From Actinomycetota bacterium (GTDB taxonomy: Bacteria; Actinomycetota; Acidimicrobiia; Acidimicrobiales; AC-25), in the NCBI GenBank assembly GCA_005888395.1, contig VAXF01000152.1:1-5602 (forward strand): DNA of 5,602 nucleotides, read 5' to 3'. Positions 1-5,602 of this stretch are shown in pieces (the stretch's first letter is position 1; each line of letters begins with the position of its first letter). A model generated the notes under the pieces. It was not told the origin of the DNA and did not search any database. It saw only the letters and a list, made by a program, of their open reading frames with translations. Both the position numbers and the translations under genes were made by a program.

Positions 1-1821
1 CCGGGGCTCGACATGGTCAACCTCGCCACCGAGAACGCCGGCTTCCGTGACTTCCTGCACCAGATCCAGGCGTCGTTCACGGCGTCCGCCGCGATCGCCC
101 TGTTCGTGGGTGCCTTCCTCATCTACCTGTCGCTCTCGATCTCGGTGCTCGAGCGCACGCGCCTGTACGGAACGCTCCGCGCACTGGGTGGGCACCCGCG
201 GCAGGTCGTGCGGGTAGTGGTCTCCGAGGCCGCCGCCCTGGGCGCGGTCTCGTCGGTGGTGGGACTGTTCGTGGGGTACGGCCTGGCCCGCGCGATCAGC
301 GGCTACACCGCTCGCGGCGTCGGCATCCGTCCGCAGCCGCCGCTCGTTTACCCGCTCGCGGTGATCGTCTCGCTCGCAGTCGGGCTGGCGGTCACGCTGA
401 CTGCGGCACTCGTTCCTGCCCGCCGGGCGGCAGCGATGGCGCCGGTCGAGGCAATGAAGGGCACCTCGGATCCCGACGCCGGCTCGGGGCGCGGATGGGT
501 CGTGGGGTTGCTCGCAATCGCCGTCGGCCCGCTCCTCTACCGGGTGGCGACCGGCATCGTCGTGCTCTCGCTCAGCGTCATCCTCGTGCTGCTCGGTGCG
601 GTCCTGCTCGTCCCGGTCGTCCTTCGCCCCCTTGCTCGCGTCGTCGGGGGGTTCACCCGCCGCCTGTCGTCGGGCGTCGGGAACATCTCGGTGATGCACC
701 TGGTCAAGGAACGCAGCCGGTCGGCGTCGACGCTGGCTCTCGTGATGGTCGTGCTGGCCCTGATCTTCTCGGTGGCCGCGTCGTACGTGTCGAACCGGCG
801 GGTCTCCGAGCGCGTGCTCGACAAGCAGTACGGCGCCGATCTCCAGCTCACCGCCCACGCGGGGACCTTCGACGCCTCGTTCGGCGACGCGCTGCGCGCG
901 GTGCCCGGGGCGGGCCGCGTCACGTCGTTTGCCTTCGGACAGACGTGGGGGCGCGCGCCGGGCGGGAGCAACGTGCAGATCCGGCTGGTCTTCGTCGACC
1001 CCGCCACGTACTTCGGCCTCGAGAGCTACCCGTGGATCCACGGGAGTGACGCTTCGGCCAGGTCGGCGCTGACACGGGGCGGCGTGGTGGTGCTTCCGGC
1101 GCCCACCGCGAGGAGGCTCCACGCGCACATCGGCGATCTCGTCGCCATCGAGACGAGGGTCGGCGTGAGACGTTTCCGCGTCGCAGGCGTGTACCAGTCG
1201 ATCTTCGAGGGACAGAGGCAGGGCGTCACGTTGAGCGCCCGCGACGGCGCGAGGTTCTTCCGCACCGCCGGCACGCGCGCGTTCGACGTGGACGTCACCC
1301 CGGGCACGTCGGTGAGCGCCTTCCAGGTGCGGGTCGTGCGATCGCTGGCAGGGCGCGCGCCGTTCTTAACGCACACAGGCGCCGAGATAAAAGCCCGCTC
1401 GCGCCGCGACCTCGACCAGACGTTCGGGATCTTCTTCGTCATGGTGCTGCTCGGGGTCGTGATCGGGCTCCTTGGCCTGGCCAACACGCTGGCGGCGTCG
1501 GTCGTGCAGCGCTACCGCGAGATCGGGCTGCTCCGCGCCGTCGGCACGCTGCGGCGGCAGGTGCGCGGTGTCGTGCTCGTCGAGTCGGCCACGCTGGTCG
1601 CCGTCGCGCTCGCGCTCGCCGTCCCGCTGGGGTGGGCGCTCTCGGCGATGGTCGTGCACGACACGAGCGCGGCCCTCGGCTACGCCGTCCCCTACGTGTA
1701 CCCATGGGCGTCGATCCCCCTCGTGGTCGCACTGGCGGTCGTGGTCGCGCTGGCCGCGGCCGTCGCGCCCGCGCGCCGCGCCGCCCGTCTCGACGTCGTC
1801 GAGGTCCTGCGCTTCGACTGA
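1..1821 (+). CDS. ABC transporter permease with two FtsX domains (5'-truncated)
   Basis: This is an integral-membrane permease subunit of a MacB/LolCDE-like type VII ABC transporter. Such proteins couple cytoplasmic ATP hydrolysis to mechanical work on lipoproteins, lipids or peptides outside the membrane; the substrate cannot be told here. The frame is open from base 1, so the ATG at 13 is probably internal and the true start lies upstream. Counting from that ATG, a first FtsX-type block (about residues 22-150) has three membrane segments, the ERTRLYGTLRALGG loop and a PARRAAAMAPVEAMKG end. Further hydrophobic stretches lie near 163-204 and 240-258. A soluble extracytoplasmic domain spans about 260-465. 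A second FtsX domain (472-602) carries RYREIGLLRAVGTLRRQV and ends APARRAARLDVVEVLR, the usual C-terminal signature of the family. The two-FtsX layout matches large actinobacterial permeases of roughly 800 residues, so perhaps 200 residues are missing. The ATPase partner is presumably upstream, outside the window. The stop TGA (1819-1821) lies 3 nt from the converging gene. Confidence 0.93.
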   Translation, partial: PGLDMVNLATENAGFRDFLHQIQASFTASAAIALFVGAFLIYLSLSISVLERTRLYGTLRALGGHPRQVVRVVVSEAAALGAVSSVVGLFVGYGLARAISGYTARGVGIRPQPPLVYPLAVIVSLAVGLAVTLTAALVPARRAAAMAPVEAMKGTSDPDAGSGRGWVVGLLAIAVGPLLYRVATGIVVLSLSVILVLLGAVLLVPVVLRPLARVVGGFTRRLSSGVGNISVMHLVKERSRSASTLALVMVVLALIFSVAASYVSNRRVSERVLDKQYGADLQLTAHAGTFDASFGDALRAVPGAGRVTSFAFGQTWGRAPGGSNVQIRLVFVDPATYFGLESYPWIHGSDASARSALTRGGVVVLPAPTARRLHAHIGDLVAIETRVGVRRFRVAGVYQSIFEGQRQGVTLSARDGARFFRTAGTRAFDVDVTPGTSVSAFQVRVVRSLAGRAPFLTHTGAEIKARSRRDLDQTFGIFFVMVLLGVVIGLLGLANTLAASVVQRYREIGLLRAVGTLRRQVRGVVLVESATLVAVALALAVPLGWALSAMVVHDTSAALGYAVPYVYPWASIPLVVALAVVVALAAAVAPARRAARLDVVEVLRFD

Positions 1822-1824
1822 CCC

Positions 1825-3078
1825 CTACCGCCAGGCGACGAGCTCGCCGGCGACGTCGAGGAGCAGCTGCGTTTGCTCGAGGTCGACCGCGACATCGACG
1901 ACGCCGTCGGCGCGCTCGAGCGCGGCTGCATGATCGCCGGCGCTTCCGACGTCGCCCGCGTCGCCCCACGTCTCCAGCAACAGCGGAAGGCCGAGCGAGC
2001 GCGCCAGGACGAGCACGGCATCGGTGGTCGGGTCACGGGGCGCGGTCGTCACCGCGACCACGCGTCGCGACGGGTCACGAAGTCTCCCGACGAGCGCGGC
2101 CGCGGCGGCGAACCCGTCTGCAACCGTCGCGGGCACCGCGACGGTGCCCGGCTCGCTCGTGGGGAACGTCCGGGCCACCCAAAAGCCCGCGGGGCCGGGG
2201 TCGGCGGTGACGAGACCGCCGGGGGCCATGGCGGCCGCGAGGTCGATCACGGCGCGCGCGGGCGAGAGCGGGAACGCGTCGGATCGGTAGAGCGGCTGCA
2301 CGACAGCCGCCAGCCCGGTGAAGAGCTCGTTGGGCTCAACCGTCCCGGGCTCTCCGGCCCACGCCGACGCGAGCTCGCCGAGCGCGTGCGCGGGCACGTC
2401 GGCGACCGGCGCGAGCGCCCAGCGGTCGCGCGGTGACTCGTCGAAGTCGAGGCCGCTGGCGATCAGCAGGGCCGCTTCCTCGAAGCCGCAGAGCTCGAAG
2501 TCGCGCTCCTGCAGGCCGACGGTGCCCATGTGGTGCGGGCTGCGCCAGTCGAAGAGCCCCTTGGCCCCCCAGGTGTTGGCCACGCCGATCCCGGCCCGTT
2601 CCGCGAACGCGCGCAACGCGCCGGCCGTCCCCGACCGCACGACGCCCGGGCCGGCGAGCACGATGACCCGGCCGGTGGCGTCGAGCGGGAGGCTGCCGGC
2701 GCGATCCGGCGCGCTCGCACCGATCGGCACCAGGCTCGCGGGCGCGGGCTCGTCGAGGTCGACCTCGAGTACCAGCGCCACTGCGCCCGGCTGAACGGCG
2801 ACGTCAGCCGCGAGAGCGACCGCCTCCGGCAGGTGGTGGACGTCGTCGAGGACGACCGGGTCGACCGACGTGCCCGGCCGGCACGACACCCGCAGCACCT
2901 GCCCCGGCAGCAGCGCGGCGCCGGGATTCGGGCCGAGCCGGCCGTCGGCGTCGGCCAGCAGGGCGGCCAGCGCCGGGTCGTCGACGGCCACCGACTCGAT
3001 GCCCGGGACCGGCGACCCGAACACGCGCGCCACGCCGCACGCGGCGAGGCACCGCCCGAGCAGGTCGGAGACGGTCAG
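1825..3078 (-). CDS. Degenerate thiamine-diphosphate (acetolactate synthase-like) enzyme homologue
   Basis: This protein resembles the acetolactate synthase/benzoylformate decarboxylase fold but looks catalytically dead. Numbering is from the GTG at 3033. The N-terminal block, starting in codons upstream of that GTG (LTVSDLLGRCLAACGVARVFG), resembles the start of a PYR domain. It is shortened to about 120 residues, and I see no RHE-type activating Glu or following ADGYAR motif. The central domain (about 121-205) is well kept: GRVIVLAGPGVV, then GVANTWGAKGLFDWRSPHHMGTVGLQ and LLIASGLDFDE. The C-terminal PP-like domain (about 260-402) has GGLVTADPGPAGFWVARTF, but where GDG...N should bind Mg-ThDP it reads RRVVAVTTAPRDPTTDAV. 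Total length is about 402-417 residues versus about 550 usual. Start choice: GTG 3033 cuts into the domain, and no ATG, GTG or TTG lies in frame between it and the upstream in-frame stop. A CTG at 3078-3076, one nucleotide after the preceding gene's stop, gives 417 residues and is my preferred start. It would depend on coupled re-initiation, as no Shine-Dalgarno sequence is visible. A regulatory or scaffold role is inference. Confidence 0.8.
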   Translation of the reverse strand: MTVSDLLGRCLAACGVARVFGSPVPGIESVAVDDPALAALLADADGRLGPNPGAALLPGQVLRVSCRPGTSVDPVVLDDVHHLPEAVALAADVAVQPGAVALVLEVDLDEPAPASLVPIGASAPDRAGSLPLDATGRVIVLAGPGVVRSGTAGALRAFAERAGIGVANTWGAKGLFDWRSPHHMGTVGLQERDFELCGFEEAALLIASGLDFDESPRDRWALAPVADVPAHALGELASAWAGEPGTVEPNELFTGLAAVVQPLYRSDAFPLSPARAVIDLAAAMAPGGLVTADPGPAGFWVARTFPTSEPGTVAVPATVADGFAAAAALVGRLRDPSRRVVAVTTAPRDPTTDAVLVLARSLGLPLLLETWGDAGDVGSAGDHAAALERADGVVDVAVDLEQTQLLLDVAGELVAWR

Positions 3079-3079
3079 C

Positions 3080-3301
3080 TCAGTGGTCGTGCGGGTGGTC
3101 GTGCGGGTGGTCGTGGGAGCCCGGACCGGGCCCCGATGCGCCCCTTCAACAACCGGGCTGGCCGAAGTTGCCGCAGCAGTCCTTCCGCGTGCGGAGCTTG
3201 ATCGCGTTGTTGCTGACCACCATCCGCAGCTTGGTCAGGAACGGCGCGTCGTACTCACGGAAGTTCCGGAGGGACTGGCGGATGCCCTGTTCGTCGCTCA
3301 T
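3080..3301 (-). CDS. Candidate small selenoprotein, 73 aa, Cys-Sec pair and HDHP-repeat tail
   Basis: I do not recognise a named family. The ATG at 3301 has a strong ribosome binding site (GGAGG, 4-nt spacer) and overlaps the upstream hydrolase stop as ATGA. Conventional translation gives 51 residues: a basic, partly amphipathic N-terminus (MSDEQGIRQSLRNFREYDAP...) and then RKDCCGNFGQPGC before TGA (3148-3146). The same frame continues open: RGASGPGPGS, then HDHPHDHPHDH, then TGA at 3082-3080. Of these 21 extension codons, 19 end in G or C. A SECIS-like hairpin begins 11 nt after the first TGA. Reading that TGA as selenocysteine gives Cys51-Sec52, a redox-type pair, plus a His/Asp tail suited to metal binding. 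The tail's stop lies one nucleotide before the likely start of the next gene, which favours the long reading: the short one would leave an unexplained gap of about 67 nt. Known: bacterial Sec insertion needs a hairpin just 3' of UGA plus selA, selB, selC and selD, none of which can be seen here. The fallback is a 51-residue Cys-rich protein (3146-3301). That some protein starts at 3301 is near certain; the Sec reading is about 0.7. Confidence 0.72.
3083..3115 (-). repeat. 12-bp tandem repeat encoding HDHP units
   Basis: The unit CACGACCACCCG occurs twice and is followed by a partial third copy, CACGACCAC. In the small gene's frame it encodes HDHP-HDHP-HDH, directly before TGA. In the +1 frame, which is that of the downstream TPP-like gene, it would read as a Thr/Arg repeat. 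The His/Asp reading is the more protein-like and ends exactly at a stop, which supports it as the coding frame. Confidence 0.85.
3116..3148 (-). promoter_or_regulatory. Putative bacterial SECIS element (UGA plus hairpin)
   Basis: On the minus strand the UGA (3148-3146) is followed by an 11-nt spacer, AGGGGCGCAUC, and then by a hairpin at 3134-3116. The stem is GGGGCCCG paired with CGGGCUCC: 8 bp including one G-U wobble, around a 3-nt loop GUC, so the apex reads GGUC. From memory, the minimal E. coli fdhF SECIS also has an 11-nt spacer after UGA, an upper stem-loop of about 17 nt and an apical GGUC recognised by SelB. In both cases GGUC begins 18 nt after the UGA. The spacer's CAUC followed by GG also matches fdhF as I recall it. 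I see no convincing extended lower stem. The main alternative is a chance GC hairpin. Confidence 0.62.
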
Positions 3302-4554
3302 GTGACCTCCGCTTTCACTCGTGCCAGATGGGTGCTGTAGACGTAGTCGAGGAAGCGCTCGACGCCGCGGATGACGTGGGCCGTGCGGATCGACGGGAAC
3401 ACGTCGAAGGCGTGTCCCGCGCCCGGAAGCTCGGCGTAGACGACCGGCCCGGCGGTTCGCGCCCGCAGCCGCTCGACGAAGACTCGCGCCGCCTCGATCG
3501 GCGCCAGCGTGTCGTCGCGCCCATGGATCACGAGGAACGGCGGCGCGCCGTTGTGCACACGGCAGATGGGCGACGCCTTCTCGAACGCCTCCGGGTGCTC
3601 TCGCCGCGACGTCTTGAGGACGGTTCGTTCGAGGAACTTGATCGTCTCGTTGGTGATCGGGTGCCCGACCTCGCCGACCAGGTCGTACACGCCGTAGTAC
3701 GGCACACACGCCTGCACAGCGGTATCGACGTCCTCGAAGCCGGGCTGGTACTCGGGGTCGTTCGCGGTCAAGGCCAGCAGCGACGAGAGGTGGCCGCCGG
3801 CCGATCCCCCGGTGACGACGACGAAGTCGGGATCGCCTCCGTACTCGGCCACGTGGCTCCTGACCCATGCCCGCGCCCGCTTCAGGTCGACGAGATGGTC
3901 GGGGAACGTCGCACGCGGGCTCAGGCGATAGTTGGCGGCCACGCACACCCACCCGCGCGCCGCGAGGTGCTGCATCAGCGGGACGGCCTGCTGGCGCTTC
4001 TCGCCGATCACCCAACCCCCGCCGTGGACCTGCAGGAGCACCGGGCATCCCGTCGGACGGTCACGGTGGCGGTAGACGTCGAGAAGGTGGCGACGGCCGG
4101 CGCCCTCGGCGTAGCGCACGTCCTTGACGCGCTCCACCTCGGGAAGGCCCATCCGGAACGGGACCATCAGCCGCCGCCACGGGAGGCTCCGGTCGTACCT
4201 GGCGGCGAGCTCGGGCGCGATGCGAGCCATGTAGTCGGGGCCGAGGCCGTCGCGCAGCGCCTGTTCGACGACCTCGCCCGCTTCGAGCGACCGCTTGACG
4301 AGCACGGCCACGCCACACCACGACGCGACGGTGATGGCGAGAGCGAGGACCCCCGGCCAGTCGCGCAGCGCGCCCAGGGCGATGAAGGCGATGGTGGCGA
4401 CCAGCTGCCAGAGCAGGTGGTGGGCCGCGAGCTCGGTCGTGAGCCAGGCGGCAGAGAAGCTCGGCAGCGCCACGTACTTCCACCGGATCGGACGCAGGCC
4501 GTTGAGAGTGAAGAGCGCCCCCACCACGCTCACCGCGAGGAATGTGAACGGCAC
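3298..4554 (-). CDS. Membrane-anchored alpha/beta-hydrolase esterase (HGGGW/hormone-sensitive-lipase type)
   Basis: This is a carboxylesterase/lipase of the alpha/beta-hydrolase fold-3 group, hydrolysing ester bonds of lipids or small acyl esters. Start: the reading frame runs back to 4680, but that would overlap the divergent acyltransferase. GTG at 4554 gives 418 residues beginning just before the first hydrophobic segment. With that numbering, hydrophobic segments lie near 4-19, 47-63 and 66-86, implying membrane anchoring. The catalytic domain follows: oxyanion motif VHGGGW (177-181 for HGGGW), nucleophile elbow GGSAGG with Ser251, HGRDDTLAP with likely Asp348, and GAGHAF with His381. The full triad is present, so an active enzyme is expected. 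It is the first gene of the minus-strand operon and its TGA overlaps the next ATG (ATGA). Size, membrane N-terminus and an adjacent WS/DGAT recall mycobacterial LipQ next to an acyltransferase, as I remember that locus, but I do not assign the symbol. The natural substrate is unknown. Confidence 0.92.
   Translation of the reverse strand: MPFTFLAVSVVGALFTLNGLRPIRWKYVALPSFSAAWLTTELAAHHLLWQLVATIAFIALGALRDWPGVLALAITVASWCGVAVLVKRSLEAGEVVEQALRDGLGPDYMARIAPELAARYDRSLPWRRLMVPFRMGLPEVERVKDVRYAEGAGRRHLLDVYRHRDRPTGCPVLLQVHGGGWVIGEKRQQAVPLMQHLAARGWVCVAANYRLSPRATFPDHLVDLKRARAWVRSHVAEYGGDPDFVVVTGGSAGGHLSSLLALTANDPEYQPGFEDVDTAVQACVPYYGVYDLVGEVGHPITNETIKFLERTVLKTSRREHPEAFEKASPICRVHNGAPPFLVIHGRDDTLAPIEAARVFVERLRARTAGPVVYAELPGAGHAFDVFPSIRTAHVIRGVERFLDYVYSTHLARVKAEVT
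3306..3310 (-). promoter_or_regulatory. Ribosome binding site of the small selenoprotein candidate
   Basis: GGAGG (3310-3306) is followed by TCAC and then ATG at 3301-3299. It lies inside the last codons of the hydrolase gene. It fixes the start of the small gene at 3301 rather than at one of the in-frame starts further upstream, which would run antiparallel-free but overlap the hydrolase in another frame. Confidence 0.75.
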
Positions 4555-4572
4555 GTGACGAGTCTTCCCTTC

Positions 4573-4601
4573 CGTTTCCGGCTCGGCCAACTCCGTGTCA
4601 A
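4573..4601 (-). promoter_or_regulatory. Weak candidate promoter for the hydrolase operon
   Basis: A perfect TTGACA lies at 4601-4596 on the minus strand in the divergent intergenic region. Seventeen nucleotides downstream is GAAACG (4578-4573), a poor -10 match. It is correctly placed and oriented, but it would leave only a short leader before the GTG at 4554. It could be chance, or part of a non-housekeeping sigma-factor promoter. Confidence 0.25.
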
Positions 4602-4621
4602 GCTGGGCCGCCTCTAGAGCC

Positions 4622-4627
4622 AGGGGG
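4622..4627 (+). promoter_or_regulatory. Ribosome binding site of the WS/DGAT gene
   Basis: AGGGGG, followed by ACAC and then ATG at 4632-4634. It has purine-rich Shine-Dalgarno character at about 4 nt spacing, slightly close but plausible. It decides ATG 4632 over the internal ATG codons downstream. Confidence 0.6.
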
Positions 4628-4631
4628 ACAC

Positions 4632-5602
4632 ATGGAGCGACTGAGCGGGCTCGACGCGAGCTTCCTTTACCTCGAGACACCGAGCAACCACATGCACGTG
4701 GCTGCGACCATGGTCTACGACCCCTCGACGGTGCCCGGCGGCTATGACTTCGAGAAGGTCAAGGAGATGATCCGCAGCCGGCTGCACCTCGTGCAGCAGT
4801 TTCGCCGCCGGCTCGTCACGGTCCCGTTCCAGCTCCATCACCCGGTCTGGGTCGAGGACCCCGACTTCGACCTCGACCGCCACGTCCGCCGGGTCGCGGT
4901 GCCCTCGCCCGGTGGTCCAGAGCAGCTGGCCGACATCGCCGGCGACATCGCCAGCCGGCCGCTCGACCGCAGCCGCCCGCTCTGGGAGCTGTGGGTGGTC
5001 GAGGGTCTGGAGCAGGGTCACATCGCGGTCGTGGCCAAGATGCACCACTGCACGATCGACGGCGTCTCGGGTGCCAACCTCATGGTGCACCTGTTCGATC
5101 TCTCCGCCGACGGCGACGTGAAGCCCGCGCCCGACGAGGAGTGGGAGCCCGAGCGCGTCCCGTCCCCGCCCGAGCTCATCGGCTATGCCATCAACTCCCG
5201 CGTCCGGCGGCCCCTCCAGATGGCGAGCATCCTGCCGAAGACGATCCGGGCGATCGTCAACGTCGTCCAGACCCGCCGCGGCTCCGACTCGCCCGCCGGC
5301 GGCACACCGTTCACCGCGCCTCGCACCTCGTTCAACGGCGCCATCACCGGTCGCCGCGCGTGCGCGTACGCGCGGGTGCCGCTCGACGACGTCAAGCAGG
5401 TCAAGAACGCCTTTGGCACAACCGTGAACGACGTGGTCCTCGCCGTGTGCGCCGGCGCGCTCCGCAGGTTCCTGATCAAGGGCAACGAGCTGCCCGACAA
5501 GCCGCTGCTCGCGGTCGTGCCGGTCTCGGTCCGCACCGACGACGAGCGGGACGTCGTCGGCAGCAACAGCGACGTAGTCGGCAGCAACCGGGTCTCGGCC
5601 AT
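4632..5602 (+). CDS. Wax ester synthase/diacylglycerol acyltransferase (WS/DGAT), 3'-truncated
   Basis: This acyltransferase transfers acyl groups from acyl-CoA to diacylglycerol or fatty alcohols, making triacylglycerol or wax ester for storage lipid at the inner face of the membrane. The window holds 323 codons with no stop; family members are usually about 450-500 residues. Visible hallmarks are the N-terminus MERLSGLDASFLYLETPSNHMH (typical LS-x-LDA-x-F start), PLWELWVVEGL (116-126), the catalytic HHxxxDG motif as HHCTIDGVSG (138-147), APRTSFNG-ITGRR (229-242), NDVVLAVCAGALRRFL (266-281) and VPVSVRTDDE (296-305). The catalytic His139 and Asp143 are intact. Just before the expected G-N-R-V-S motif lies a short in-frame duplication (DVVGSNS/DVVGSNR), and the motif itself reads GSNRVS. 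The gene is divergent from the esterase, an arrangement fitting a storage-lipid synthesis and turnover locus, though shared regulation is inference. Confidence 0.95.
   Translation, partial: MERLSGLDASFLYLETPSNHMHVAATMVYDPSTVPGGYDFEKVKEMIRSRLHLVQQFRRRLVTVPFQLHHPVWVEDPDFDLDRHVRRVAVPSPGGPEQLADIAGDIASRPLDRSRPLWELWVVEGLEQGHIAVVAKMHHCTIDGVSGANLMVHLFDLSADGDVKPAPDEEWEPERVPSPPELIGYAINSRVRRPLQMASILPKTIRAIVNVVQTRRGSDSPAGGTPFTAPRTSFNGAITGRRACAYARVPLDDVKQVKNAFGTTVNDVVLAVCAGALRRFLIKGNELPDKPLLAVVPVSVRTDDERDVVGSNSDVVGSNRVSA
5550..5591 (+). repeat. 21-bp tandem duplication inside the WS/DGAT gene
   Basis: Two adjacent 21-nt copies (5550-5570 and 5571-5591) differ at only a few bases. They encode DVVGSNS and DVVGSNR in frame. 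The copies include GACGT-GTCGGCAGCAAC with one synonymous difference (GTC versus GTA). The length is a multiple of three, so the frame is kept. Confidence 0.85.

Noticed and set aside
13..15. ATG at 13 as the true start of the FtsX permease
   Set aside because: The frame is open to base 1, no ribosome binding site is visible in the few bases before it, and the family normally carries a membrane segment and extracytoplasmic domain further upstream.
2130..2150. Perfect 8-bp inverted repeat CGGGCACC/GGTGCCCG with a 5-nt loop
   Set aside because: It lies in the middle of the TPP-like coding region with no U-tract or regulatory context. Such stems are common by chance in DNA this GC-rich.
3116..3134. 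The hairpin after the small gene's TGA as an intrinsic terminator
   Set aside because: There is no U-tract after it (the sequence continues C-ACGACC), and it lies within a tightly coupled operon with a further gene immediately downstream.
3146..4048. Extending the small Cys-rich gene upstream to a 300-codon product
   Set aside because: The upstream part lies entirely inside the hydrolase in another frame and is Arg/Gly/Ala-rich noise. The ATG at 3301 has its own strong GGAGG site.
3328..4617. A 429-codon open frame on the plus strand opposite the hydrolase
   Set aside because: The minus-strand hydrolase has a complete set of family motifs. The plus-strand product is Arg/His/Asp-rich without recognisable domains, a typical GC-rich antisense shadow.
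4613..4618. TCTAGA as a plus-strand -10 box for WS/DGAT
   Set aside because: No -35 match at suitable spacing. It would place the transcript start within or after the ribosome binding site.
4555..4680. Starting the hydrolase at 4680
   Set aside because: It would overlap the WS/DGAT start by about 49 nt, and the added 42 residues do not look like part of the family. GTG 4554 sits right before the first membrane segment.

Overview
The DNA is very GC-rich (visibly near 70%), with strong G/C bias at third codon positions. Its gene families are a wax ester synthase/diacylglycerol acyltransferase (WS/DGAT), a membrane-anchored HGGGW-type esterase and an FtsX-type permease. Together these suggest a high-GC actinomycetote, possibly a lipid-storing soil, marine or Acidimicrobiia-like lineage. 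That placement is inference, because no rRNA or other phylogenetic marker is present. TGA serves as an ordinary stop for at least two genes, so the genetic code is not globally reassigned.

Layout. (1) Positions 1-1821 (+) hold the C-terminal part of an ABC transporter permease with two FtsX domains; its 5' end lies outside the window. (2) Three nucleotides beyond its stop, a tightly packed minus-strand operon converges on it. Read in its own direction, the operon runs: alpha/beta hydrolase (4554-3298), a very small Cys/His-rich protein (3301-3080), and a shortened, degenerate thiamine-diphosphate-enzyme-like protein (about 3078-1825). The first two genes overlap by ATGA. The third is best explained as restarting one nucleotide after the stop of the second. 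(3) A 77-nt divergent intergenic region (4555-4631) separates the operon from (4) a WS/DGAT gene (4632 to the window end, +) that is cut off at its 3' end.

The main discovery candidate is the small gene. Its conventional reading is 51 residues ending ...CCGNFGQPGC-TGA. The same frame stays open after that TGA for 21 more codons, ends in a His/Asp-rich HDHPHDHPHDH tail, and stops just before the next gene. Eleven nucleotides after the TGA is a strong hairpin whose apex is GGUC, the geometry of a bacterial SECIS element like that of E. coli fdhF as I recall it. I therefore propose a 73-residue selenoprotein with an adjacent Cys-Sec pair and a metal-binding-like tail. It would be translationally coupled to a lipid esterase and to a TPP-enzyme relative that has apparently lost both its activating Glu and its GDG...N cofactor motif. 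The function of this trio is unknown. The esterase and the divergent WS/DGAT point to neutral-lipid or ester metabolism around it.
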